A DNA stretch of 64,000 nt, from contig CALXLM010000025.1 of the NCBI GenBank assembly GCA_944389195.1, positions 59,602 through 123,601 on the forward strand, read 5' to 3'. How positions within the stretch are numbered: position 1 is the stretch's first letter; each line of letters starts with the position of its first letter. Made by a program: the position numbers and the translations under genes. The DNA is from an uncultured Opitutales bacterium (lineage in GTDB: Bacteria > Verrucomicrobiota > Verrucomicrobiia > Opitutales > Intestinicryptomonadaceae). The notes beneath the pieces are model-generated. The model saw only the letters and a list, made by a program, of their open reading frames with translations. It made no database searches and was not told the DNA's origin. This document shows positions 54,786 through 64,000 of this stretch, piece by piece.

Positions 54786-56054
54786 ATGAGACAAGACATA
54801 AAACATCACAAGTGGTACAAATGGGAAGTATTGGCGCTTTTGTGGATGGCTTTCTTCCTTAACCAGGCGGACAGGCAGATATACAACACACTGCTTGTTC
54901 CCATAAAAGAGAGCCTGAAGCTCACCGACGGGGAGGCGGGGTTGATAGCAACTCTTTTCAGCCTCGTGTTTGCGGTTCTCGTTCCGCTATCTGGTTTCGT
55001 GGCCGACAGGGTGAGCAGAAAATGGATAATAGTTTTTAGCATCATGGTTTGGAGCGGCGCGACGGTAATTTCGGGCGCCTGCACCGGATTTGTAATGTTT
55101 ATCATATTTCGAAGCATAGCAACCGGTATGGGAGAGGCTACTTTCGGCCCCGCGAACTATTCGACTATCGCCGATTACCACGACGAGGATACGAGGGGAA
55201 CGGCGATGAGCATACATCAAACGTCCTATTATTTCGGCGTAATAGTCAGCGGTTTGATTGCCGGTTGGATAGGCGAGATGTGGGGGTGGCGGAGCGCTTT
55301 CTACATTTTCGGAGCCGTGGGCGTTCTGCACGGGTTGATAATCGTTTGGCGTTTGCACGACAAAAAAACGGAGGTCGTTCCAGCCGCCGAAGAGCGAAAG
55401 GGAAACGGAGACGGCGTCAAGTTTTTGGATTCTATGGCCATTCTTTTTAAGACTCCGACTGCACTGATTTTGACGATAGGTTTTGCGTGTCTCATATTTG
55501 TATTGCAGGGCTATCTCACATGGACTCCCACGTTTTTGCATGAGAAATTCGGCATGGATCTTGCGCGCGCCGGATTTAATTCGATGTTTTACACGCATAT
55601 GGCGGCGTTTGTCGGCATTTTGCTTGCCGGCAGGATATCAGACAAGCTTGCGCATTTTAAGCCGGCATACAGAATATTAATGCAAAGCGTCGGACTTATC
55701 GTGGCCGCGCCTTTTATAGTTCTGATGGGGTTGTCTTCCGATATGTGGATGGTCTATTTGGGCCTCGCCGGTTTCGGTTTCGCAAGGGCGTTTTTCGACG
55801 CCAACACATATCCCGTGCTTTACGATGTAATACCTCCGAAATTCCACGCATCGGCCGCAGGCGTAATGCTTTTCCTCGGGTTCGGCGTCGGATCGCTTTC
55901 ACCGTTTGTCCTCGGGTTGCTCAAGCCAGTTTTGGGGCTTTCCGCGGGAATTTCGCTTTTGGCGGTGGTATGGGTATTCGGCAGCCTTCTGCTTTTTGCG
56001 GGATATAAAATATTCTATGCGCGCGATTATAAAATCGCCCATTCGCAGCAATGA
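54786..56054 (+). CDS. MFS transporter, sugar/sugar-acid type
   Basis: A 422-residue 12-span importer of the same subfamily as 13708-15018 (NQADRQIYNTLLVPI, ADRVSRKW loop, RSIATGMGEATFGP, QTSYYFGVI, FDANTYPVLYDVIP). Acidic-sugar-transporter resemblance and the neighbours (mutarotase-fold protein, lactonase, dehydratase) point to import of a sugar or sugar acid released by the two upstream hydrolases. It overlaps the next gene by four bases (ATGA), so translation is coupled. Substrate is inferred only from context. Confidence 0.85.
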   Translation: MRQDIKHHKWYKWEVLALLWMAFFLNQADRQIYNTLLVPIKESLKLTDGEAGLIATLFSLVFAVLVPLSGFVADRVSRKWIIVFSIMVWSGATVISGACTGFVMFIIFRSIATGMGEATFGPANYSTIADYHDEDTRGTAMSIHQTSYYFGVIVSGLIAGWIGEMWGWRSAFYIFGAVGVLHGLIIVWRLHDKKTEVVPAAEERKGNGDGVKFLDSMAILFKTPTALILTIGFACLIFVLQGYLTWTPTFLHEKFGMDLARAGFNSMFYTHMAAFVGILLAGRISDKLAHFKPAYRILMQSVGLIVAAPFIVLMGLSSDMWMVYLGLAGFGFARAFFDANTYPVLYDVIPPKFHASAAGVMLFLGFGVGSLSPFVLGLLKPVLGLSAGISLLAVVWVFGSLLLFAGYKIFYARDYKIAHSQQ

Positions 56055-57271
56055 GTTCAGGCATGGAAAATCTGGCTCCGGTAAGGCTGAACGGAGACGG
56101 CGGCATTTCGGTGTTGGTGGCTCCAGAATTGGGCGGGCGCATCATGGAGCTTTCGCTCGGCGGTTTTAATTTTCTCTTTGTAAATCCGGCTTTGGCGGGA
56201 AAGAAAAATGTTCAGAACGACAGCGATTGGAATGGCGTTTGGCAAAATTTCGGCGGCGACAAGATATGGCCGGCGCCGCAGGGGTGGGATAGCGACGCCC
56301 AATGGCACGGCCCGCCGGATCCTGTTCTCGACGGCGGCTGTTTCAGCATAACCGGACAAAGCGAACGTTCCCTTGCGACTCTAAGCCCGGCGGATCATAA
56401 AACTGGACTCCAAATAGGCAGGACAATATCCTTGCTGGACGGCGAATGCGGGGTAAAAATCGACGCGCGTTTTTCCAACATTTCCGGCAAAACCGCGGAG
56501 TGGTCTATATGGCCCGTTATACAGGTCGCGGCGTCAGCCTCCGAACCGGACAGGCATGCCATAACGTTTCCGGCGCCGAACGGATACCGGGTAATGCACG
56601 GGGTGGTAAACAATCCGGAATACCGCACTGACGGATACGGGAACTGCGAAGTGTCGTATCGGTACATAATCGGAAAAGTGGGGGCCGATTCAAACGGAGG
56701 CTGGATAGCCTATTCTGACAAATCGGAAGGCAGGGCGCTCGCTGTCTCATACGACTATGCGGAGGGCGCAAAATATCCCGACGGAACAAACATTCAGGTG
56801 TGGACGTCGGGCAGGGGGGCAATCTATTCTCGTGGTGTTTTGAGAATTGAAAACGGCGGCTCAGAAAATCCGCCGTATATGGAGATGGAATTGCTTTCAC
56901 CCCTTACATCTCTGAATGCGGGCGAAACTTTCGGATTTTCCTATGCGATGAAGGCGTGCGCAATCCTCCCGGGATTCGCGGTAAGGTCTGTGTTCGGCGC
57001 GGGTGTGGTGACGGAGGGGCTTTCCGTAAAAAAATGCCAAGATTCCTTTTTAATATCGGCGTCAATAGGTGTTTTTGCCGAAGGGAGGGCGGTTCTGAAA
57101 ACTGATTCCGGCACCGAGTTGTGCGAACCCGAAATCGTTTCTCCGTCGTGCGGAAAGCGCATATCCGCATCTTTGCCGTTATCCGCTCTCGCCGGCGCGC
57201 GCGAGATTATACTTGAATATTTTAACTCAAAAAACACATTAGTAATAGAGAAAGCTAAATTATATGAATAA
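56051..57271 (+). CDS. DUF4380-like galactose-mutarotase-fold protein
   Basis: A 406-residue cytoplasmic protein with no signal peptide. LVAPELGGRIMELSLGGFNFLFVNP and NFGGDKIWPAPQGWD are the hallmarks of DUF4380-type proteins, whose beta-sandwich resembles aldose 1-epimerases. It may convert anomers of the imported sugar or remove a substituent, but no biochemical role is known to me. It starts within the stop of the MFS gene (ATGA) and overlaps the lactonase by 8 bases, so all three are made together. Confidence 0.72.
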   Translation: MSSGMENLAPVRLNGDGGISVLVAPELGGRIMELSLGGFNFLFVNPALAGKKNVQNDSDWNGVWQNFGGDKIWPAPQGWDSDAQWHGPPDPVLDGGCFSITGQSERSLATLSPADHKTGLQIGRTISLLDGECGVKIDARFSNISGKTAEWSIWPVIQVAASASEPDRHAITFPAPNGYRVMHGVVNNPEYRTDGYGNCEVSYRYIIGKVGADSNGGWIAYSDKSEGRALAVSYDYAEGAKYPDGTNIQVWTSGRGAIYSRGVLRIENGGSENPPYMEMELLSPLTSLNAGETFGFSYAMKACAILPGFAVRSVFGAGVVTEGLSVKKCQDSFLISASIGVFAEGRAVLKTDSGTELCEPEIVSPSCGKRISASLPLSALAGAREIILEYFNSKNTLVIEKAKLYE

Positions 57272-57989
57272 CCTAAAAATTACTTGGCTCTGCCAGGGGG
57301 GATTTCTCCTTGAAGCCGACGGAAAACGAATTGTGGTCGACCCGTATTTGTCAAACAGGCTTTACGAGACATCGCGCAAGGACGAACAAATGAACCGCAT
57401 GATGCCGCAGCCCGTTCCGTACGAGGAATTGGAGCCGGATCTTGTATGTTTTACCCACGACCATGCCGACCATTACGACCCGGAATCGGTGAGAGAAATA
57501 ATAGAAGTGTATCCCGACTGCAAATTCGCCGGCCCGACAAGCACGCTCGAGCATTTTATCAAGGACGGCTATAACAAATCCAATTTTACCAAGCTCGATA
57601 TCGGAGACTCGCTCGAAACCGATTTCTATAAAATAACAGCCGTGCCCGCCTACCACTCCGACAAGCTCGCGGTGGGCTTTGTTTTCAACATCGGGGGCAA
57701 GACGGTGTACATAAGCGGAGACACGCTTTATGAGCCCACATTGTCGGCGGCGGTAAAAAAAGCTGCGGGAAAAGTGGAGATAGCGTGTATATGCATAAAC
57801 GGAAAGCTCGGCAATATGCCGTGGGAGGACGCCGTAAAGGTCGTCTCGGAAATCATGCCGAAATTCGTATATCCGATGCATTACGGCCTTTTTGCCCGCA
57901 ATACCGAAGATCCCAAGCCTTTTATGGCGGCGGTAAAAAAACTCGGAGTGGATTCCGAAGAGCCGTCAGTGCGCGGAAAAACATTTTAA
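57264..57989 (+). CDS. UlaG-like metallo-beta-lactamase-fold lactonase
   Basis: A 241-residue hydrolase of the metallo-beta-lactamase fold. FTHDHADHYD (His65-Asp66-His67-Asp69-His70) is the metal-binding motif, with AYHSDKLAVGF, ISGDTLYEP and the C-terminal VYPMHYGLF supplying further ligands. The shape and length are closest to L-ascorbate-6-phosphate lactonase UlaG. Here it may open a sugar lactone between transport and the dehydratase downstream. It overlaps the previous gene by 8 bases. Confidence 0.82.
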   Translation: MNNLKITWLCQGGFLLEADGKRIVVDPYLSNRLYETSRKDEQMNRMMPQPVPYEELEPDLVCFTHDHADHYDPESVREIIEVYPDCKFAGPTSTLEHFIKDGYNKSNFTKLDIGDSLETDFYKITAVPAYHSDKLAVGFVFNIGGKTVYISGDTLYEPTLSAAVKKAAGKVEIACICINGKLGNMPWEDAVKVVSEIMPKFVYPMHYGLFARNTEDPKPFMAAVKKLGVDSEEPSVRGKTF

Positions 57990-58028
57990 CTGTTTTCTAA
58001 AAACATTTGAAACCACAATATTGCAAAA

Positions 58029-59201
58029 ATGAAAGTAAGCGGAATTAAAACGTATATATGCCACGCGTATCGCACGAACTGGGTTTTTGTGAAGGTTCTT
58101 ACAGACGAGGGCATTACAGGTGTTGGTGAAGCCACACTCGAATACAGGGAGCCGACCGTCGTTCAGGCCATAAAAGAGCTTGAAAGATATTTGGTCGGAC
58201 GCGATCCCAATAACATAGAGGAGTTTTGGCACAGGGTCTATAGGGACGCTTATTGGCGCGGAGGGGTGGTTCTCATGAGCGCCCTCGCCGGCGTAGAAAT
58301 GGCTCTATGGGACATAAAGGGGAAAGCTCTCGGAGTTCCGGTGTACCAGCTTTTGGGAGGCAAGGTGCGCGACTCGATCAAATGCTACGCAAACGCTTGG
58401 TTTGCCGGCGCAAAAAAACCAGAAGAGTTTGCAACCATGGCAAAAATTGCCGTTAAAAACGGATTTAGCGGCTTAAAATGGGACCCCTTCGGCAAGGAAT
58501 ACATGCATATAGCCCCCAAGGAGCTTCATGAGGCGCTCGATTGCATAGCCGCGGTAAAAGACGCCGTGGGGGACCAGGTCCACCTTATAATCGAAGGGCA
58601 CGGACGCTTCAATATCCCGACGGCAGTAAGAATAGGAAACGCTCTTAAGGAATTCGACATTCTTTGGTTTGAGGAGCCTATCCCTCCGGACGACAAAAAG
58701 GGGTTGGCTTGGGTCAGAAGCAAAATCGACACTCCCGTATCCGGCGGCGAAAGGCTCTACAGCCGTTGGGAATATCTCGATTTTCTGAGAATGGAATGCG
58801 CCGATTTCTGGCAGCCCGACGTTTCTCACGCGGGAGGCATATCGGAAGTAAGAAAGATAGCCGCCATGGCTGAGGCTCACCACATTGCTGTGTGCCCGCA
58901 CAATCCGAGCGGCCCAGTCGCAAATGCGGCAACTTTGCAGCTGGCTGCTTGTATGCCGAATTTTTATCTTCTCGAAACGATGGCTACCGACATACCTTAC
59001 CGCAAAGACATCACTACCGAGGAGGTGCGGTTTGAAAACAGCCAAATGTTCATTCCGGACAAGCCCGGCCTCGCTTTGGACATCAACGAGGAGGAGATAG
59101 CAAAATATCCGTACGAATGCCGCAATTTGCGCCACTACGAGGGCACTCTTACCGACATACGCCCGAAGGGGGAGACGGTCGGAGGCTATTTTAAAAAATA
59201 G
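58029..59201 (+). CDS. enolase-superfamily sugar-acid dehydratase (DgoD-like)
   Basis: A 390-residue mandelate-racemase-subgroup enzyme. The barrel residues are evenly spaced as in galactonate dehydratase: Glu189 (IIEGHGRF), Glu215 (LWFEEP), Glu241 (SGGERLYS), with His191 and the catalytic His291 (VCPHNPSGP). The first ligand is Glu where E. coli DgoD, from memory, has Asp. It would dehydrate an aldonate (galactonate or similar) to a 2-keto-3-deoxy acid. It is 39 bases after the lactonase, and a terminator follows. No 2-keto-3-deoxy-acid kinase or aldolase gene is present. Confidence 0.85.
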   Translation: MKVSGIKTYICHAYRTNWVFVKVLTDEGITGVGEATLEYREPTVVQAIKELERYLVGRDPNNIEEFWHRVYRDAYWRGGVVLMSALAGVEMALWDIKGKALGVPVYQLLGGKVRDSIKCYANAWFAGAKKPEEFATMAKIAVKNGFSGLKWDPFGKEYMHIAPKELHEALDCIAAVKDAVGDQVHLIIEGHGRFNIPTAVRIGNALKEFDILWFEEPIPPDDKKGLAWVRSKIDTPVSGGERLYSRWEYLDFLRMECADFWQPDVSHAGGISEVRKIAAMAEAHHIAVCPHNPSGPVANAATLQLAACMPNFYLLETMATDIPYRKDITTEEVRFENSQMFIPDKPGLALDINEEEIAKYPYECRNLRHYEGTLTDIRPKGETVGGYFKK

Positions 59202-59224
59202 TTTTTGCAGCAAAACTTTTCCAG

Positions 59225-59257
59225 ACGGAACGCGGATTTTACCCGTTCCGTTTTTTT
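59225..59257 (+). terminator. terminator of the sugar-acid gene cluster
   Basis: ACGGAACG-N11-CGTTCCGT hairpin followed by seven T, 23 bases after the dehydratase stop. It ends the plus-strand MFS-to-dehydratase unit. Confidence 0.85.
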
Positions 59258-59423
59258 GCGCGCTGCGGATTGTGCCTTGTGCTACGCGCCCGAAAGGCGG
59301 CGTTTAAAATCAAAGCGCAGGCAAAACGGCGTTTCGATGCCGCAAAGATATTTTGTGTACATTCGAAAACATGCTCCGGGCTTTTTACAAAGCAAACGCC
59401 ATTGGCGCGCGGATGGCGGGCGC

Positions 59424-59458
59424 AAAAAAATGCGCCTTCGAAACCGAAAGCGCATTTT
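59424..59458 (-). terminator. terminator of gapA
   Basis: Reading the minus strand, AAAATGCGC-loop-GCGCATTTTTTT forms a 7-9 bp stem followed by seven T, starting 18 bases after the gapA stop. It faces the previous terminator across about 165 bases. Confidence 0.75.
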
Positions 59459-59476
59459 AAAGTTAAAGTGGCGCAA

Positions 59477-60592
<1,116 letters not shown>

Positions 60593-60613
60593 TTAGGCAC
60601 GGTTTAAATAAAT

Positions 60614-60642
60614 TTGACACGCTGCTTTCCGGTTTTTAGCAT
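60614..60642 (+). promoter_or_regulatory. sigma-70-type promoter of the DUF6259-like gene pair
   Basis: TTGACA (perfect -35) and TAGCAT (four of six) with a 17-base spacer, ending 35 bases before the start codon of the first DUF6259-like gene. Use of such a promoter fits Verrucomicrobiota rather than Bacteroidota. Confidence 0.55.
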
Positions 60643-60676
60643 CAACATAGATAGCATTCTTAATGGAAGTATTACT

Positions 60677-62791
60677 ATGAAACGAATATATATATGGCTT
60701 GCGTGGGGGTATATTTTTGCATTTCCGCTTTTTTCCGCGCAAAAATTCAACTTAAAAAACGACTTTATCGAGGTGTCTTTCGATAGCAGCGGTAACCTTG
60801 TGGAATTAAAAAACGCGCTTACGGGCGCGGACTACGCGGGTGGGCAAGGACTTTGGAGAATCATATATTCTGATGGGGACAAGCTCGAAATCCCCGTCGA
60901 TTCGGAAAGCGTTCCGGCAAGGGTCGAAAAGCTTTCGGATTCGCAGCTGCGTATTGAATACGGCGGCGAATTTCCGGTTGCGGTATCCTGCCGCATCGAC
61001 GGCGACGGCGCATTTTTTACCGCAGAATTGAAAAACGGATCAAAAGGAAAAATCCTGCGTGAATTCCAATTTCCGCTTGTGAAAAACGCGAATATCCCCG
61101 ACGACGCCCGCCTGATACACACTATGGGAGGGGGCGCGCAGGAGGACAATTTAAAAAGGCACGTGCTTGGGGCGCACACACAGTATATTGCGCAGGACAA
61201 TTCGGGCATAGAGCGCTGCGCGGTTTATCCCTATGAGCGGATGATGAATTTCTTCCTTGTAAACAGCGGCGAAAATTCTCTTTATTTCGGCAGCTACGAT
61301 CCGAATTTTGAGAGGACTTTGCACCTAATGCGCTACAGGAAAAGCGGCGCCGATTACAAATACCTTGATATTGGAATGGCCAAGTATCCGTTCATGGCGC
61401 CCGGCGAAAGTTATAGAACCGCCGAATTTGAAGTGTCTCCCCATTCGGGCGATTGGAGGGTTTCGGCGCGCAAATTCCGGGCCGCAGCCGACAAATACTG
61501 GTTTAAGGCCCCTAAAATTTCGGATTCGATAAAAAAAATGAACGGTTGGCAGAGAATGATTCTCCGCCACCAGTATGGCGATGTGTTTTTTACCTATCCC
61601 GAACTCGATTCCAAGATAAACAAGGCGGGCCTCGAATGCGGCATAGACACGATTCTCCTTTTCGGCTGGTGGAAAGAAGGCATGGACGCCGGGTATCCAA
61701 ACTATTCGCCCGACGATGAGCAGGGGGGCGACGAGGCCTTGAAGCAAAACATCAAAAAAGTGCAGGCAAATGGGGGCAAAGTGCTGCTGTACTTCAACGG
61801 GCAACTGATAGACGCCTCCACTGATTTCTACAAAAGCGGTTTGGGGCAAAAGATTTGCGTAAAGACGCCAAGCGGCATGCCGCATATCGAAAGGTACCCG
61901 TTCGGGGGAAGGGGAACATCGTTGAGGGTTTTCGGAAACAAAACTTTCGTGACGGCATGCCTGGCAACGGAGGAGTGGGAAAAAATTTTAAAAGGTTATG
62001 TTGACAGAGCTCTAAGCCTCGGCGTTGATGGCGTGTTTTTCGACCAATTGGGAAGTGAAACAACGCCTTCGGCGTGTTTTGATCCGTCGCACGGGCACAA
62101 GGTTCCCTGCACGGACGCTATGAAGTACAAATCGCGACTTCTAAAAAAGATGCGCGACTATATAAGGTCTAAAAATCCGAACATGAGTTTTGGGATAGAA
62201 AACGTCGGAGATGCCACTTCTATGAACGTTGATTACATGCACGGTTGCTGGATAAGCTACAATATTATAGGCCGCGAGAAAAACGGCAAACCCCGCCTTA
62301 AAAATCTGCCGATTTTCAGATATACATTTCCTGAAATGAAAGTTTCCGACCGCACGATACGCGACGATAGCGATATCGAAAGAAGGGTTAACCTGTGCCT
62401 GATGTGGGGGTGGTTGAGCGACATTGAAATATACAGATGCCGGGCCACAATAGACGAAACTCCGCGCTATAAAGCCTATATGGCCGCCGCCAACAAATTG
62501 CGCGACAAATACCGCCCACTCATACTCGACGGGAAATACAGGGATCGCGATTTGGCGGAAATTTCCGACGACAGGCTCGATTATACCACTTTTGAAAACG
62601 ACTCCCAGATAGCGGTTTTTGTCTCTAACTCGTGGATGGACAAACCGTGCTCGGCATCGGTAAAAGTCCGCGGAGCGGACTTTGTGTCTGCCGAAGGATT
62701 GGGGAATTTTACAGCCAGGGGCGACGAAGATTCGGCGGAGGTTTCGCTCGGAAAATACGGTTTGGCCCTTTTAATCTTCAATAAAAAATAA
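60677..62791 (+). CDS. secreted DUF6259-like glycoside hydrolase-like protein (copy A)
   Basis: A 704-residue secreted protein. ATG 60677 gives a signal peptide (MKRIYIWLAWGYIFAFPLFSA) behind GGAAG; the upstream extension is unlikely. The N-terminal beta domain (about 25-270) has NDFIEVSFDSSGNLVELKNALTG. A TIM-barrel-like region starts near residue 290 (GWQRMILRHQYG, CGIDTILLFGWW, KVLLYFNGQ), with DGVFFDQLG at about 450 as candidate nucleophile Asp and FGIENVGDAT near 505. It resembles DUF6259-type proteins, related to GH27/36-like barrels, but substrate is unknown. The next gene is a paralogue 10 bases downstream. Confidence 0.7.
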   Translation: MKRIYIWLAWGYIFAFPLFSAQKFNLKNDFIEVSFDSSGNLVELKNALTGADYAGGQGLWRIIYSDGDKLEIPVDSESVPARVEKLSDSQLRIEYGGEFPVAVSCRIDGDGAFFTAELKNGSKGKILREFQFPLVKNANIPDDARLIHTMGGGAQEDNLKRHVLGAHTQYIAQDNSGIERCAVYPYERMMNFFLVNSGENSLYFGSYDPNFERTLHLMRYRKSGADYKYLDIGMAKYPFMAPGESYRTAEFEVSPHSGDWRVSARKFRAAADKYWFKAPKISDSIKKMNGWQRMILRHQYGDVFFTYPELDSKINKAGLECGIDTILLFGWWKEGMDAGYPNYSPDDEQGGDEALKQNIKKVQANGGKVLLYFNGQLIDASTDFYKSGLGQKICVKTPSGMPHIERYPFGGRGTSLRVFGNKTFVTACLATEEWEKILKGYVDRALSLGVDGVFFDQLGSETTPSACFDPSHGHKVPCTDAMKYKSRLLKKMRDYIRSKNPNMSFGIENVGDATSMNVDYMHGCWISYNIIGREKNGKPRLKNLPIFRYTFPEMKVSDRTIRDDSDIERRVNLCLMWGWLSDIEIYRCRATIDETPRYKAYMAAANKLRDKYRPLILDGKYRDRDLAEISDDRLDYTTFENDSQIAVFVSNSWMDKPCSASVKVRGADFVSAEGLGNFTARGDEDSAEVSLGKYGLALLIFNKK
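61544..61881 (+). repeat. near-identical tract shared with the downstream paralogue
   Basis: These 338 bases match 63663-64000 with no gap. By hand count about 33 differences are seen (near 90% identity), and only about six in the last 150 bases, mostly at third codon positions, whereas the flanking N-terminal coding regions are much more diverged. This fits a recent gene-conversion tract. Confidence 0.8.
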
Positions 62792-62801
62792 AAAACACGC
62801 A

Positions 62802-64000
62802 ATGAGAACAGTAAATATAATATTGGCATATATAGTTTGCGCACTTTACTCGGCCGTTCATGCGGAACAAACGATAGAAAACGATATTATTTCGGTGTCG
62901 TTCGACTCGCAAGGAAATCTCACCTCGCTTAAAAACAAGTCCACTGGCGAGGACTACGCTGGAAAGCAGGGGCTTTGGCGCATAATATATCAGAAAGACG
63001 AACTACTCGAAGAGCCAGTCGAGTCGGAAGATGTCCCTGTAAAAGTGGAAAAACTTTCGGATTCGCAAATCAGGCTGACATACGGAGGCGAATTTCCCGT
63101 AGAGGCGCTTTGTTGGCTCGACGGAGAATGCGCGAGGTTTTCTGCAAGAGTTTCGAACAACTCGAAGGATAAAATACTGAGGGAATTTCAATTTCCCATG
63201 ATAAAAAACGCAAACATTCCTACCGATGCATCTTATGTGAAATCCAGCGGTGGGGGAGAATTCGTGCCCAATTTTCACAAATATGTAAAAAGCGCACAAA
63301 CGCAATACAAGTCGCAGGACAATAAAGCCGTGGAGCGTTATGCGCCGTACCCGATAGAACGCACAATGAATATGTTTGTGGTTCAAACCCGAAAAGGGGC
63401 TCTCTATTTTGCATCGTTGGACCCGGAGTTTGAGCTGACTTTGCATCTTGCGCGTTATCGCAAGGAAAACGACAAATTCAAGTATCTCGACGTCGCCATG
63501 GTGAAATATCCTTTTGCAAAGCCCGGAGAGTCGTATTCGACGGCGCCATTTGCTGTCGCACCCATACGCGGCGATTGGCGCGCGGCGGCCCGCATCTACG
63601 CGCACGGCGCGAAAGAGTGGTTTTCTTCGCCGTCAGTTCCGGAACACATAAAAGGCATGAAAGGCTGGCAGAGAATGATTCTCCGCCACCAGTACGGACG
63701 CATTCTATTCCCCTATCCCGAACTCGACTCCAAGATAAATAAGGCAGGTCTCGAATGCGGCATAGACACGATTCTTCTTTTCGGCTGGTGGAAAGAGGGC
63801 ATGGACGCCGGATATCCAAACTATTCGCCGGAGAATTCCCAGGGGGGAGATGAAGCCTTGAAGCAAAACATCAAAAAAGTGCAGGCAAAGGGGGGTAAAG
63901 TGCTACTGTACTTCAACGGGCAACTGATAGACGCCTCCACTGATTTTTACAAAAGCGGTTTGGGGCAGAAGATTTGCGTAAAGACGCCAAGCGGCATGCC
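62802..64000 (+). CDS. secreted DUF6259-like protein (copy B), 3' end cut by window edge
   Basis: The first 399 codons of a paralogue of the previous gene; the stop lies beyond the window. The signal peptide is MRTVNIILAYIVCALYSAVHA, then ENDIISVSFDSQGNLTSLKNKSTG. The barrel begins at GWQRMILRHQYG. It starts 10 bases after copy A stops, so they are co-transcribed and probably act on the same kind of substrate. The N-terminal domain differs from copy A in many positions, while the barrel part is nearly identical at the nucleotide level. Confidence 0.75.
   Translation, partial: MRTVNIILAYIVCALYSAVHAEQTIENDIISVSFDSQGNLTSLKNKSTGEDYAGKQGLWRIIYQKDELLEEPVESEDVPVKVEKLSDSQIRLTYGGEFPVEALCWLDGECARFSARVSNNSKDKILREFQFPMIKNANIPTDASYVKSSGGGEFVPNFHKYVKSAQTQYKSQDNKAVERYAPYPIERTMNMFVVQTRKGALYFASLDPEFELTLHLARYRKENDKFKYLDVAMVKYPFAKPGESYSTAPFAVAPIRGDWRAAARIYAHGAKEWFSSPSVPEHIKGMKGWQRMILRHQYGRILFPYPELDSKINKAGLECGIDTILLFGWWKEGMDAGYPNYSPENSQGGDEALKQNIKKVQAKGGKVLLYFNGQLIDASTDFYKSGLGQKICVKTPSGM
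63663..64000 (+). repeat. near-identical tract shared with the upstream paralogue
   Basis: Second copy of the tract at 61544-61881; it continues past the window edge, so the conversion tract end is not seen. Confidence 0.8.

Overview
The window looks like a chromosomal segment from a free-living or gut-associated Gram-negative bacterium, most likely Verrucomicrobiota (Opitutae-like). The assignment rests on gene content and is an inference: a complete futalosine-type menaquinone cluster, secreted lipoprotein glycoside hydrolases without SusC/SusD partners, an outer-membrane Gcw_chp-type protein beside ammonium transport genes, CPBP protease/Dus/TPR synteny, and few clear Shine-Dalgarno sites. 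Lentisphaerota or Kiritimatiellota remain possible. I saw no insertion sequence, prophage, CRISPR array or rRNA. One tRNA gene is present.

Layout. 1-5.6 kb is AT-rich and loosely packed: the 3' end of galE, a 0.9 kb gene-poor gap, a GH42-like lipoprotein and an unknown exported protein. 5.6-8.4 kb is a nitrogen operon (PII, ammonium channel, outer-membrane protein) preceded by a good sigma-54 type -24/-12 promoter. 8.6-20.6 kb holds housekeeping and envelope genes: small membrane protein, CPBP protease, Dus, TPR protein, Tat-exported phosphoesterase, sugar kinase plus MFS transporter, glmS, LysM protein, parB and an unknown partner. 19.7-23.3 kb carries tyrA, a fused aroA-cmk and plsC. 23.4-30.6 kb has a secreted beta-helix protein, a threonylcarbamoyl-AMP synthase, bS18, tRNA-Arg(ACG), a Kef-type antiporter and thiE.

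31.2-38.8 kb encodes the whole futalosine route to menaquinone in two divergent units: mqnP-mqnM-mqnL (UbiA, UbiX and UbiD homologues), followed by an AmaP-like gene and thiE, on the minus strand, and mqnE-mqnA-mqnC-mqnD-mqnB on the plus strand with heavy translational coupling. It fits the chorismate supply genes elsewhere in the window (aroK, aroA). 38.8-48.3 kb continues with a VTT membrane protein, xseA, a DevB/DevC-like pair with no ATPase gene, aroK, gpmI and a single-chain glycine decarboxylase apparently built from the two-subunit type.

48.3-64 kb is a carbohydrate-catabolism region: two tandem, divergent clan-A-like secreted hydrolases, an MFS importer, a DUF4380-like mutarotase-fold protein, an UlaG-like lactonase and a DgoD-like sugar-acid dehydratase. 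Then come gapA and a tandem pair of secreted DUF6259-like hydrolases whose central segments look recently homogenised by gene conversion. Together these suggest an uncharacterised pathway: extracellular glycan cleavage, import of a sugar or sugar acid by MFS, then lactone opening and dehydration. The substrate cannot be read from sequence alone.
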